Shown: positions 56,632-64,000, numbered from the stretch's first letter. The stretch is 64,000 nucleotides of DNA from DASWYT01 sp965246875 (GCA_965246875.1 CBDFFU010000006.1:372001-436000); one strand, 5' to 3'. Translations and numbers: made by a program. The notes: a model not told the origin generated them from the sequence alone.

Positions 56632-56970
56632 TTAAACCGCTTGCGCGTCTTCTTCGCCGGTGCGAATGCGAATGGCGCGTTCCAGATCGAGGACAAAAAT
56701 CTTGCCATCACCAACACGGCCCGTGCTGGCGGCGGTTTTTATCGCATCGACCACGGCGTCGGCTTTGTCTGCGGTCACAGCCACTTCGATCTTAACCTTG
56801 GGCAAAAACGTAATTTTATAGTCGCTGCCACGGTGAATTTCCGCCTGGCCCTTCTGCTGGCCATAGCCCTTGACTTCCATGGCTGTCATGCCCTCGATAC
56901 CGATGGCAGTCAGGGCTTCACGGACATCATCGAGTTTAAACGGTTTGATCACGGCAGTGATGAGTTTCAT
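56632..56970 (-). CDS. glnB: PII-type nitrogen regulatory protein (GlnB/GlnK)
   Basis: A 112-residue trimeric signal protein that reads 2-oxoglutarate and ATP/ADP and controls glutamine synthesis and ammonium uptake. The start MKLITAVIKPFKLDDVREAL and the B-loop TGRVGDGKIFVLD are canonical. In the T-loop, Tyr51 (the uridylylation site) is kept, but residue 46, usually Tyr, is His (AEIHRGSDY). GlnB and GlnK cannot be told apart without glnA or amtB neighbours. It heads a glnB-ftsK-lolA row. Confidence 0.92.
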   Translation of the reverse strand: MKLITAVIKPFKLDDVREALTAIGIEGMTAMEVKGYGQQKGQAEIHRGSDYKITFLPKVKIEVAVTADKADAVVDAIKTAASTGRVGDGKIFVLDLERAIRIRTGEEDAQAV

Positions 56971-57000
56971 GGAAAAGCCTATGGGTTTAGCAAGTGTTGC

Positions 57001-57028
57001 TTGAGAGAATAAGATAGTTCTTTATACT
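57001..57028 (+). promoter_or_regulatory. Candidate promoter of ubiH
   Basis: TTGAGA and TATACT lie 16 bases apart in the divergent gap between the PII gene and ubiH. Transcription would start about 33 bases before the ubiH ATG. The -10 box matches the consensus at five of six positions and the -35 box at four or five. Confidence 0.4.
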
Positions 57029-57067
57029 GGAAAACAACGTAAACTCCTAGAGGCTGGCAGTGACATA

Positions 57068-58330
57068 ATGACACAAAAACAACGGTTCGACAGTGACGTG
57101 ATCATTATCGGTTCCGGCCCGACGGGGCTGACCCTGGCCGGGTTATTGGCCAAGCGTGGTGTATCGTCAATCATCGTCGATCGTGTGCATCCGCGTGATC
57201 TGGCAAGACCAACACATGACACGCGCACAACGGCTCTGTCATACGGCACCGTGCAATTGCTGCAGCAGCTTGGCTTTTGGGAGAATGATCTCGTCACGCG
57301 TGCCCAACCCATCACGACCATCGATATTCTGGATGGCACAGCGCCGTTGCTGTTGCATTTTGGTACAGATGTCACAGCCGAAATTGCAGGTGGTGAAACA
57401 CCGGACACGGTGTCAGACATGGGCTGGATCGTTGAAAATTCCGATTTGCGGCTGTGTTTGTGGCAGGCAGTCGAAGGGGAAAGCAAACTCTGCCGTGTCA
57501 TGACGCCGCATAATGTGATTGATTATACAGCTGATACAGATGGCGTGACGGTGACGTTAGATAATGATCAAACCTTACGCGCGCAGTTGTTGATTGGCGC
57601 TGATGGCCGCATGTCAGCGGTGCGTGATCTGGCCGGAATTAATGTGGTGGCGCTGGATTACCAGCAAATCGCGACGGTTGGTTTAGTTGCGCATGACCAT
57701 CCGCATGACGGACGTGCGGTTGAACATTTCCTGAGCGACGGGCCGTTTGCAGTTTTGCCGTTTACGGATACGACAGATGGCACCCATCGTTCCGCCATTT
57801 TCTGGACGCGTCCGCTCGATGCGCGTCAACGACGGCTGGTGAATAAACGCGATCTGTCGGAAGTCAAATTGTCGCATGATGATTTGCGGATTGAGATCAG
57901 CAACCGGATCGATAAACGCTATGGTGACATCGACATTATCGGCACGTGGGAGCATTACCCGCTGTCATTGTATCACGCGACCGCTATGATCGCTGACCGT
58001 GTTGCCTTAATTGGCGACGCCGCCCATGCCATTCATCCGATCGCCGGGCAGGGGTTAAATGTGGGGATGCAGGATATTGCCTGTCTGGTGAATCTGCTGA
58101 GTTCTATGAAAGAGGCTCGTGGCGATTTGGGTGATGTCAATGTGCTGCGTGATTACCAAACGGAACGCCGCTTTAAAGTCTTTACCATGGTGGCGGCGAC
58201 GGATGGATTGAACCGTCTTTTCGGGATTACGGCTCTACCACTGAAACTGCTTCGCACGCTAGGTCTGGGTGCCGTACAGGCGACGCCATTGCTCAAGCGG
58301 TTCTTTGTCAAACGGGCGATGGGGTTGTAA
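57068..58330 (+). CDS. UbiH/UbiF/Coq6-family FAD-dependent hydroxylase
   Basis: A 420-residue flavin monooxygenase, most likely adding a ring hydroxyl in ubiquinone synthesis. The FAD motif is IIGSGPTGLTLAGLLAKRG, the DG motif LLIGADGRMSAVRDLAG near residue 180, and the GD motif ALIGDAAHAIHPIAGQGLNV near 317. The family has several regiospecific members (UbiH, UbiF, UbiI, UbiL, UbiM) that cannot be separated here. It stands alone, divergent from the PII gene. Confidence 0.9.
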   Translation: MTQKQRFDSDVIIIGSGPTGLTLAGLLAKRGVSSIIVDRVHPRDLARPTHDTRTTALSYGTVQLLQQLGFWENDLVTRAQPITTIDILDGTAPLLLHFGTDVTAEIAGGETPDTVSDMGWIVENSDLRLCLWQAVEGESKLCRVMTPHNVIDYTADTDGVTVTLDNDQTLRAQLLIGADGRMSAVRDLAGINVVALDYQQIATVGLVAHDHPHDGRAVEHFLSDGPFAVLPFTDTTDGTHRSAIFWTRPLDARQRRLVNKRDLSEVKLSHDDLRIEISNRIDKRYGDIDIIGTWEHYPLSLYHATAMIADRVALIGDAAHAIHPIAGQGLNVGMQDIACLVNLLSSMKEARGDLGDVNVLRDYQTERRFKVFTMVAATDGLNRLFGITALPLKLLRTLGLGAVQATPLLKRFFVKRAMGL

Positions 58331-58394
58331 AGCAACAATTTTTATTAGGATTAAATTCCTATAAATTATTGATTTTCCTTTATAAAAGGGCAAA

Positions 58395-58410
58395 TGTTTC
58401 ACGTGAAACA
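58395..58410. other. parS centromere site
   Basis: TGTTTCACGTGAAACA is the exact 16-base ParB/Spo0J binding palindrome; the symmetry extends to 22 bases (58392-58413). It lies in the 87-base gap between ubiH and the amyloid-like cluster. Chromosomal parS sites are normally near the origin and load ParB and then SMC. Confidence 0.92.
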
Positions 58411-58417
58411 TTTCCAA

Positions 58418-58777
58418 TCACGGTGCAATACTGCCGATGGCCAGTTTTAATCGGCCGCCGTTGTCGACGCGCAGGCTGCCGATGTTGGCAGATGTTGAAA
58501 CGTTGGCAATGGGTGTGCGGCCTTCGCCGACGACGCTGCCGACAGATAATTCCAGCGAGCCGCTGTTGCGGACATCGAGGCCACCCATTGTGGCGGATGT
58601 GTTGACGCCCGATCCGACATTGCCGACAGCCGAGCCGACAGCAATAACGGCATCACCCTGATTGCTGACATTGACGTCGCCGTACACGTTGGCTTGCGCG
58701 CTGCTGTTGCTGATATCAGCATGCGCATCAGCCGCCATGATAAGTAAAGACAAGGAAAGGAAAAAAAGTTTAATCAC
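58418..58777 (-). CDS. Secreted GS-repeat protein (three repeats)
   Basis: A 119-residue protein starting at GTG 58777 with AGGAGA eight bases upstream. A signal peptide (FLSLSLLIMAADAHA) precedes three imperfect repeats of about 32 residues with the pattern A-x-V-x-G-x-(V/L)-x-V-x-N-x-G, a short strand and then GS: AQANVYGDVNVSNQGD, SATMGGLDVRNSGS and SANIGSLRVDNGGR. The same repeat builds the protein at 60474. It is probably beta-solenoid or amyloid-like and exported through the CsgG-like channel. It is the last gene of the cluster, ending seven bases from parS. Confidence 0.7.
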   Translation of the reverse strand: MIKLFFLSLSLLIMAADAHADISNSSAQANVYGDVNVSNQGDAVIAVGSAVGNVGSGVNTSATMGGLDVRNSGSLELSVGSVVGEGRTPIANVSTSANIGSLRVDNGGRLKLAIGSIAP

Positions 58778-58804
58778 GATGGTGTCTCCTGAAGGTTAAA
58801 ACGA

Positions 58805-60043
58805 TTAGTGAATAAGGCTGCCGCTTTTGAGTGTGCGGGTTTCGGATGAGTATTGCGCGCGGTAACGGCCATGAGGTGTATCGATGATGCCATCGCCGGT
58901 TGGGTTGCCGCGTTCAAACGCCCCGGTGTAGGTTTGATGTTGATCTTGGTAATCCAGTCGGCCGGAGCCGTGCATTTGTCCAGCTTCCATCGACCCCAAA
59001 TATTTGTATTTCAGTTGATTATCGACATAGATACGCAATTGCCCTTCGCCTTCGGCGAGATTACTGCCATCGCAGGTGCCGTTCCAGTCATAGCGCCAGT
59101 TGGTAGGCATTGTCGGTGTGCCCAAGACGATGCGGCAATTGGTCCCAATTGTACCTGTTGCACTGGACGCGGATGGAGAGGATGTGTCGGTCGTTACAAC
59201 GGGCTGGCTAGCGTCTGGTGCGATGCCAATCTCTTTGTCACTGTTTGGATCTTTGTTTTGGTAATATTGCGGAATGCTGACGTCTTTGAAATCAGCTTGT
59301 TCTTTATACACTTGTTCAAAGCAATTGCTGGCGTTGATGTGATACAGTTTGGCAATCAAGACAGCGGTGGCCGTTTCCACCAGCAACCGCTGGGCGGCAT
59401 GAATGCCTTCCTTGGTGCGGAAGCCGATGGCAATGACACCGGAATTCGTGCTGCCTGGTGAGACAGATAGATTGCCGTCGCGATTGTTGTTTTGCAGGCT
59501 GATGCTGACACTGACCGTCATGCCATTGACTAAACGACCATTGCGGGTCAGGCCCAAGTCGAGCGCGATATGATTCCATTCCGCATCGTTGCCCATGTCG
59601 AATTCAAACGCGCCCAGGCGTGCTGAACCGCCCAAAGCTGTCGAATTGTAGGTGCGGTTGAGTTCAGTAAAAGCACCAACGAGCTGATAGGTCGGGCGAT
59701 CTTTGACGGCACCGCTGGAGCCGATCACCGTGATTTTGTTGGTATTGAGACGATCGACGGCAACGGTTGCCATCATGGTGTTGTCGGTTGCCAGCAAGCC
59801 AGGCACTTCGACGGGTTTCGTCTGGTCACGTACGCCGGAGACAATCAGATCCATGTCTGGTGCATCGGATTTATTGATGGCATCACCGATGCAGGCCAGG
59901 ACATTGCTGGCGCGTGTGGTATTGAAATGCGGATCTTCTTTGGCAAACAGATTGGCGCGTGGGTCTTTGTCGTTAAAACCGTTTGGCAACATGCTGCAAG
60001 CGGTTTGTGACAAGCAGAGGACAAGGATAAGAATTTTTTTCAT
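58805..60043 (-). CDS. CsgG/HfaB-like outer-membrane lipoprotein with C-terminal MORN repeats
   Basis: The 412-residue protein has a lipoprotein signal (MKKILILVLCLSQTAC). Residues 25-250 follow the CsgG/HfaB layout: FNTTRASNVLACIGDAINKS, LIVSGVRDQTKP, YQLVGAFTELNRTYNST, a long strand block (NHIALDLGLTRNGRLVNGMT) and a closing helix (AAQRLLVETATAVLI). CsgG proteins form nonameric pores that secrete curli or anchor holdfast. Unusually, a linker and MORN-type repeats follow (YLGSMEAGQMHGSGRLDYQD, YTGAFERGNPTGDGIIDTPH). It is translated six bases after the small gene at 60050. The CsgG assignment is by pattern and needs a profile search. Confidence 0.65.
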   Translation of the reverse strand: MKKILILVLCLSQTACSMLPNGFNDKDPRANLFAKEDPHFNTTRASNVLACIGDAINKSDAPDMDLIVSGVRDQTKPVEVPGLLATDNTMMATVAVDRLNTNKITVIGSSGAVKDRPTYQLVGAFTELNRTYNSTALGGSARLGAFEFDMGNDAEWNHIALDLGLTRNGRLVNGMTVSVSISLQNNNRDGNLSVSPGSTNSGVIAIGFRTKEGIHAAQRLLVETATAVLIAKLYHINASNCFEQVYKEQADFKDVSIPQYYQNKDPNSDKEIGIAPDASQPVVTTDTSSPSASSATGTIGTNCRIVLGTPTMPTNWRYDWNGTCDGSNLAEGEGQLRIYVDNQLKYKYLGSMEAGQMHGSGRLDYQDQHQTYTGAFERGNPTGDGIIDTPHGRYRAQYSSETRTLKSGSLIH

Positions 60044-60049
60044 GACGCC

Positions 60050-60373
60050 TCACAAATTGCCGCAATTGATGATGAAATCCTGATCGATGTTGACGTTGAT
60101 ATCGACACTGCCAATGATGCGGGCGTCTTTGCCGATACCACCGATATTGATCTGATCTGGGCAGCCCCTGTTGCGGGTGCCTGAAAAACCCGGGAAACTG
60201 TTAGCCTGGTCTTTGAAACGGTCGGTTGCAGGCAGGAGACGGTAATCAAGTTCCCGTGTTGTGACGGCACGGTAATACTGGTCCGGGCTTTCATAGTCTT
60301 GTGCAGGACAATGACGTGGCATGGCAGCGAAAGAAAACCCCAACAAGACAAAAAGAAATAAATTTTTTTTCAT
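60050..60373 (-). CDS. Small secreted protein of the CsgG-like cluster
   Basis: A 107-residue protein with a signal peptide (LFLFVLLGFSFAAMPRHCPA). A polar N-terminal half precedes a short strand-rich C-terminus (INIGGIGKDARIIGSVDINV) that shares the GS-V-x-I-N signature with the repeat proteins. AAAGG lies upstream of the ATG. It lies between the repeat protein and the CsgG-like gene, where HfaA or CsgE/F analogues would be expected; no homology to those is evident. Confidence 0.6.
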   Translation of the reverse strand: MKKNLFLFVLLGFSFAAMPRHCPAQDYESPDQYYRAVTTRELDYRLLPATDRFKDQANSFPGFSGTRNRGCPDQINIGGIGKDARIIGSVDINVNIDQDFIINCGNL

Positions 60374-60431
60374 GTGAACTTTACCTTTGTTACAAAAATA
60401 TATGTGTCATACAGAAAAATACGGTTCTCAG

Positions 60432-60466
60432 AAAAAAGTCATGCTGGTCGCATTGACCAGCATGAC
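60432..60466 (-). terminator. Hairpin terminator after the first gene of the cluster
   Basis: A perfect 12-base stem (GTCATGCTGGTC / GACCAGCATGAC) with a five-base loop, followed on the minus strand by six T. It lies between the repeat protein (60474) and the next gene. Partial readthrough would make the first gene the most expressed, as for major subunits of curli and pili. Confidence 0.85.
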
Positions 60467-60473
60467 CCAAAAT

Positions 60474-61034
60474 TTAGCGCGGACGGTTGTAGTCAGCACC
60501 TTTAAGCGAGCCAACTAGCAAAGTGGATCGTGCATCGTTGCCAGTATTGCTGTGAACTACTTCGCCTTTGACATGTGCAGAAGCCGAAGCCGCATTTTCC
60601 ATGCTGTCAACAGATCCGATATCGGTTGTCATGCGGGCTCTTTGCGCTGTGTTTAGCACCGTTAAGTCGCCTTCAATAAATGCGTAGGCTGCCATGTCCC
60701 GCACCGGTGCTCTTGTAGATACGGAACCAACCAGCGTATCCAAAGTGGCATTATCGCCGCCTGCACTGTTGTGAATCAGTACATCACCACCGACGTTTGC
60801 GATGCTGGATACACGGCCTGCATTCGGGTCGTCAGTTCTGGAAGAGCCTATCAGTGTATACAGTTCGGCATCGTCAGCATTGTTAAATTGGCGAATGCTG
60901 CCATCAACATTGGCAAATGAATGGCTGCTGCTGGCAGAGCCAATATCTGCCATGCCTTGTGCGGAGGCCTGATGGCCACAAGCCAAAACAGCACCGATGA
61001 TAGCGAGAGTATAAGTTAGGGATTTAACGGTCAT
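60474..61034 (-). CDS. Secreted GS-repeat protein (four repeats), candidate major subunit
   Basis: A 186-residue protein with a signal peptide (LAIIGAVLACGHQASAQ) and four repeats of 35-41 residues. The ends of the repeats are (I/V)GS(A/S/V) (DIGSAS, LIGSSR, LVGSVS, DIGSVD, LVGSLK), and each has an inner A-x-V-x-G-(D/E)-(V/L)-x-x-x-N strand pair, for example SIANVGGDVLIHNSAGGDNA. Regular Asn, Gly and Ser placement resembles curlin or beta-solenoid repeats. AAGGAGA lies at the ideal distance before the ATG and a strong promoter stands 30 bases upstream, so it should be highly expressed. Confidence 0.75.
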   Translation of the reverse strand: MTVKSLTYTLAIIGAVLACGHQASAQGMADIGSASSSHSFANVDGSIRQFNNADDAELYTLIGSSRTDDPNAGRVSSIANVGGDVLIHNSAGGDNATLDTLVGSVSTRAPVRDMAAYAFIEGDLTVLNTAQRARMTTDIGSVDSMENAASASAHVKGEVVHSNTGNDARSTLLVGSLKGADYNRPR

Positions 61035-61066
61035 AGGGATCTCCTTTGCAAGTTGCCCATGAACTT

Positions 61067-61095
61067 AACATATCATTAACATTACATATTGTCAA
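61067..61095 (-). promoter_or_regulatory. Promoter of the GS-repeat/CsgG-like operon
   Basis: On the minus strand TTGACA (perfect -35) and TATGTT (four of six) are 17 bases apart. The start would be near 61060, giving a 26-base leader with AAGGAGA. The upstream DNA is very AT-rich, which could provide an UP element or a binding site for a nucleoid protein. Apart from this and the clpX terminator, nothing else is seen in 61035-61324. Confidence 0.65.
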
Positions 61096-61278
61096 TTTAA
61101 ATAAAATTTTATATAAATATTAAGTAAATTTGATTTTATTGATGATTATCAAAGTTATGAATTTTATAAGGAGCGTTATCAATACACCTTCATTTTCAAA
61201 AATCTGATCATTTTAAACCAGTTTTTGAGGATATTCTTTTACGTTTAGAGGTGATTGATGCTGGCCCGGCCAAACGAA

Positions 61279-61304
61279 AAATCCCGGTACTGAGACCGGG
61301 ATTT
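61279..61304 (-). terminator. Rho-independent terminator after clpX
   Basis: The stem AAATCCCGGT / ACCGGGATTT has a six-base loop and T-rich ends. It lies 21 bases after the clpX stop and isolates clpX from the GS-repeat operon. Confidence 0.85.
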
Positions 61305-61324
61305 CAAAGTTTACACTGAAAAAT

Positions 61325-62614
61325 TTAGGCCGTTTTTTCTTTTGGCACGGACTTTTTCTTCTTTGGTGCATCTTCAGAACTATGCACTAATAGTGGCGGT
61401 GTACCGTTATCGACGGTGTCTTTGGTGATAACGACTTTTTCGAGATCTTTCAAATCCGGCAGGTCGAACATGGTGCCAAGCAGCAAGCCTTCCATGATGG
61501 AGCGCAGGCCACGCGCACCCGTATTCCGCTTGATGGCCTGGCTGGCAATCGCGGTGAGGGCGTCCGGCTCGAACTCGAGTTGCGCCCCTTCCATCGTGAA
61601 CAAGGTGCTGTATTGCTTGACCAGCGCGTTTTTCGGTTCGGTCAGGATTTTGACCAGAGCCGCTTCGTCCAAGTCGCCAAGCGATGCGATCACCGGTGTC
61701 CGGCCAATGAATTCCGGGATCATCCCGAATTTGACCAGATCTTCCGGTTGCACGTCATTCAACATCTCGCCGACTTTGCGTTTTTCGCTGTCTGTGACAG
61801 ATGCACCAAAACCGATCGATGTCGCGCCTTTTTTGCGCTCACCAATAATCTTTTCAAGACCGGCAAACGCGCCGCCGCAGATAAACAAAATGTTTGTTGT
61901 ATCAACCTGCAGAAATTCTTGTTGCGGATGCTTGCGGCCACCTTGTGGTGGGACAGAGGCAATCGTACCTTCCATCAATTTTAGCAAAGCTTGTTGCACG
62001 CCTTCACCGGAGACGTCGCGGGTGATAGACGGGTTGTCGCCTTTGCGTGAGATTTTGTCGATCTCATCGATATAGACAATGCCTTTTTGTGCGGCTTCGA
62101 CGTTGTAGTCACAAGCCTGCAGCAATTTGAGGACGATGTTTTCAACGTCTTCCCCGACATAACCGGCTTCGGTCAATGTTGTAGCATCGGCCATGGTGAA
62201 CGGCACATCAATGATGCGGGCAATGGTTTGCGCCAGCAACGTTTTACCGGAACCTGTCGGTCCCAACACCATGATGTTCGATTTTGCCAGCTCGACGTCC
62301 GACTTGCCTGAATTCATATGCTCGATACGTTTATAATGGTTATGCACGGCAACGGAGAGCATGCGCTTGGCTTTTTCCTGGCCGATGACGTAATCATCAA
62401 GGAACGTTTTGATCTCACGTGGCGTTGGGATGCCGTCGCCGGACTTGATAAGCTCGGTGCGGTCTTCTTCGCGGATGATGTCGACGCACAGCTCAACACA
62501 CTCGTTACAGATGAACACATTTGGTCCGGCAATGAGCTTGCGCACCTCATGCTGGCTTTTGCCGCAAAAGGAACAATACAAAGTGTTTTTTTCATCTTCA
62601 GGTTGCTTGCTCAT
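61325..62614 (-). CDS. clpX: ClpX, ATPase subunit of the ClpXP protease
   Basis: A 429-residue AAA+ unfoldase. The zinc-binding domain has four Cys (YCSFCGKSQHEVRKL and ICNECVELC). Walker A is GPTGSGKTLLAQT, the pore loop GYVGEDVEN, Walker B VYIDEIDKISRK, and the sensor II region is TGARGLRSIME. The ATG at 62614 gives the normal MSKQ start; the frame to 62695 is extra. In Caulobacter ClpXP drives cell-cycle proteolysis. clpP is not in the window, although it usually lies just upstream. Confidence 0.96.
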   Translation of the reverse strand: MSKQPEDEKNTLYCSFCGKSQHEVRKLIAGPNVFICNECVELCVDIIREEDRTELIKSGDGIPTPREIKTFLDDYVIGQEKAKRMLSVAVHNHYKRIEHMNSGKSDVELAKSNIMVLGPTGSGKTLLAQTIARIIDVPFTMADATTLTEAGYVGEDVENIVLKLLQACDYNVEAAQKGIVYIDEIDKISRKGDNPSITRDVSGEGVQQALLKLMEGTIASVPPQGGRKHPQQEFLQVDTTNILFICGGAFAGLEKIIGERKKGATSIGFGASVTDSEKRKVGEMLNDVQPEDLVKFGMIPEFIGRTPVIASLGDLDEAALVKILTEPKNALVKQYSTLFTMEGAQLEFEPDALTAIASQAIKRNTGARGLRSIMEGLLLGTMFDLPDLKDLEKVVITKDTVDNGTPPLLVHSSEDAPKKKKSVPKEKTA

Positions 62615-62794
62615 CTCTGGCCTACTTTTCTCAACGTCCGGTTCTTGTCGATTGTATGAATAAATCCTAACATAGCATTCTTCTGTCTTTATCAAACCCC
62701 ATGGTTGGTAAAGGGGGGCTTAACAAAACGCTGTTCCCGATGTGTTTTGCAGTTTTTATGCCATATCAACGAGTAAGGTTATCCATTTCCCGCG

Positions 62795-63226
62795 ATGTCT
62801 GATTTACATACCATTTCCGATCGCGATCTCATCGCGCACATGGGCCTGCTGGACGGGTGGGAAGAGCGCTATGGCTACCTCATCGAGCTTGGCCGCCAGT
62901 TGCCACCCATGCCAGACGCATTAAAGACCGAGGCATCTTTGGTGCGCGGCTGTACGTCGCAAGTCTGGCTGGTGCGGCAACCGCCACGCGGTGGATCGTC
63001 GCTAAACGAACATCTTTTGACATTCTGGGCTGACAGCGACGCACACATCGTCAAAGGCTTGATTGCTGTCTTGTATATTGTTTTTGACAATCAAGCGGCG
63101 GATAAAGTTAAAACATTCGATGTCGAGCAATATTTTTTGGAACTGGGCCTGTCAGAGCATCTGACCCCCAACCGGCGGAATGGGTTCTTTAGTATGGTGG
63201 AAAAGCTGAAAAGCCTGTCAGTCTAG
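62795..63226 (+). CDS. sufE: SufE-family sulfur acceptor
   Basis: A 143-residue protein that takes persulfide sulfur from SufS for Fe-S cluster assembly. The active Cys lies in LVRGCTSQVWLV near residue 51. HIVKGLIAVLYIVFDN near 85 and the LTPNRRNGFFSMVEKLK end are typical of the family. It overlaps the convergent membrane gene by four bases. No suf operon is present in the window. Confidence 0.92.
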   Translation: MSDLHTISDRDLIAHMGLLDGWEERYGYLIELGRQLPPMPDALKTEASLVRGCTSQVWLVRQPPRGGSSLNEHLLTFWADSDAHIVKGLIAVLYIVFDNQAADKVKTFDVEQYFLELGLSEHLTPNRRNGFFSMVEKLKSLSV

Positions 63227-63705
63227 TGAATACGACCGCTGGTCTGTTGCACATGCGACAAGAATAATGATTTTTCAATGTCCGACACATTGTGCAATGG
63301 GACTGTAAAGAAACTGGATCGTCCCAAAATCACCAACCACATATCGTCATACCGCCACACAGAGCGAATCGTCTGCCACGGCATCACGGTTGCGCCGATC
63401 GTGAAGTCGGCATCGCCAATAATGAATTCTCCGCCCGCTGGGCCCATCCTATTCAACTTTTCCAATCTAAAACAATAATGAACGGTGTAAGTGATGATCT
63501 GTAACAAGAATATGAGAGCGGTTCCTGTCAGCAGAGCTACGGTCGAAATATTGAACGGAAAAAATGTCAGCCTGATCAGATTGCAAATCATCAACAATGA
63601 GATCGCCATCCAGTATGACCAGCCTTGTGCGCGCCAAACAAAGCGAAACACGGCACGGTGCAAGATTTTTTTAGTGTAACGCAGTATAATGGTGTGAGAC
63701 GTCAT
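63223..63705 (-). CDS. Two-helix membrane protein, possibly YcxB-like
   Basis: A 160-residue protein. Two membrane helices (SYWMAISLLMICNLIRLTFF and VALLTGTALIFLLQIITYTV) are followed by a beta-strand domain with FTIGATVMPWQTIRSVWRYD and FFTVPLHNVSD. Such a domain beside two helices recalls the YcxB-like family, whose function is unknown. The assignment is by layout. Confidence 0.65.
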   Translation of the reverse strand: MTSHTIILRYTKKILHRAVFRFVWRAQGWSYWMAISLLMICNLIRLTFFPFNISTVALLTGTALIFLLQIITYTVHYCFRLEKLNRMGPAGGEFIIGDADFTIGATVMPWQTIRSVWRYDDMWLVILGRSSFFTVPLHNVSDIEKSLFLSHVQQTSGRIH

Positions 63706-63755
63706 ATCAGAGAGTGACTTAATTGTATGAAAACATGATGCGACAATTCAACTTC

Positions 63756-64000
63756 TTAGCAACCAGGACCATAATCGGCGCTCAATTGCGCTTTCCCCGC
63801 TTCATTGTAGCCTGGGATCCAGCCGTTGATCTGTGCATCGTCCGGACTTGCGCCTGATTTGATGGCGTCTTCATCATAAAATTCAAGATAAAACCAAGGT
63901 TGGTGTCCGACGATTTTTTTTCGCAAGAAACCGGAACTGAAAGCCATTGGATTGCTGTTATCAGCCAAAATAGTTTCAGTATTTTTCAAAGTACGTTTAT
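63756..64000 (-). CDS. Unrecognised protein, C-terminal part, cut by the right edge
   Basis: The frame is open to the end of the window with no stop upstream, so this is probably the last 81 residues of a longer protein; a TTG at 63989 is the only start-like codon near the edge. The visible part has FLRKKIVGHQPWFYLEFYDE and ends LSADYGPGC. No motif or family is recognised. Confidence 0.4.
   Translation of the reverse strand, partial: KRTLKNTETILADNSNPMAFSSGFLRKKIVGHQPWFYLEFYDEDAIKSGASPDDAQINGWIPGYNEAGKAQLSADYGPGC

Noticed and set aside
1..64000. tRNA, rRNA, CRISPR arrays, insertion sequences or prophage genes
   Set aside because: No cloverleaf, rRNA-like block, regular spacer array, transposase or phage structural gene was noticed in either strand; small RNAs cannot be excluded by eye.

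Overview
The window is a stretch of an alphaproteobacterial chromosome with moderate GC content. The markers are a CcrM-type GANTC methyltransferase, an ATP synthase Fo operon with paired b and b' subunits, a TrmFO gene, a UbiH-type hydroxylase, LptD/LolA envelope biogenesis and a short PutA. A perfect 16-base parS site (58395-58410) implies ParABS segregation and suggests that this region lies in the origin-proximal part of the chromosome. The family content and the pilin-like proteins starting with RGNALFLILIAV recall Micavibrio-like lineages, but that placement is only an inference.

Layout. 1-20.9 kb holds housekeeping genes: trmFO (cut by the left edge), a long coiled-coil membrane gene broken by six same-direction frame changes, a metallo-beta-lactamase-fold hydrolase, putA, a small membrane gene, then a minus-strand block parE - DEAD helicase - lptD - unknown, followed by nadK and pyk. 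21.0-32.0 kb is a plus-strand type IVb-pilus/type II secretion-like operon: response regulator, lipoprotein secretin (PilN-like), a three-repeat Ig-like secreted protein, ATPase, GspF/PilR-like membrane protein, two bitopic assembly proteins and three pilin-like genes. Two of the pilin-like genes are almost identical copies. It ends at a hairpin facing the minus-strand smc - atpI - atpB - atpE - atpF' - atpF unit (32.1-38.2 kb).

38.3-48.5 kb: DsbA-like protein and DciA face mutY; then a secreted protein, a LysE exporter, MarC and ccrM. The ccrM upstream region carries five GANTC sites. These are followed by an ELM1-like/trxB/peptidase E/SDR operon and an Lrp regulator. 48.6-52.6 kb contains two long unrecognised convergent genes, an accessory-looking block. 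52.7-58.3 kb: greA, a 35-residue membrane peptide, lolA, ftsK, PII and divergent ubiH.

58.4-61.1 kb, next to parS, is the most novel part. It encodes a CsgG/HfaB-like outer-membrane lipoprotein carrying C-terminal MORN repeats, two secreted proteins built from a shared GS-N repeat, and one small secreted protein. The operon has a strong promoter and a hairpin terminator after its first (subunit-like) gene, as expected for a secreted surface-fibre or holdfast-anchor system. The window ends with clpX, sufE, a small membrane protein and a gene cut by the right edge. No rRNA, tRNA, CRISPR array or insertion sequence was seen.
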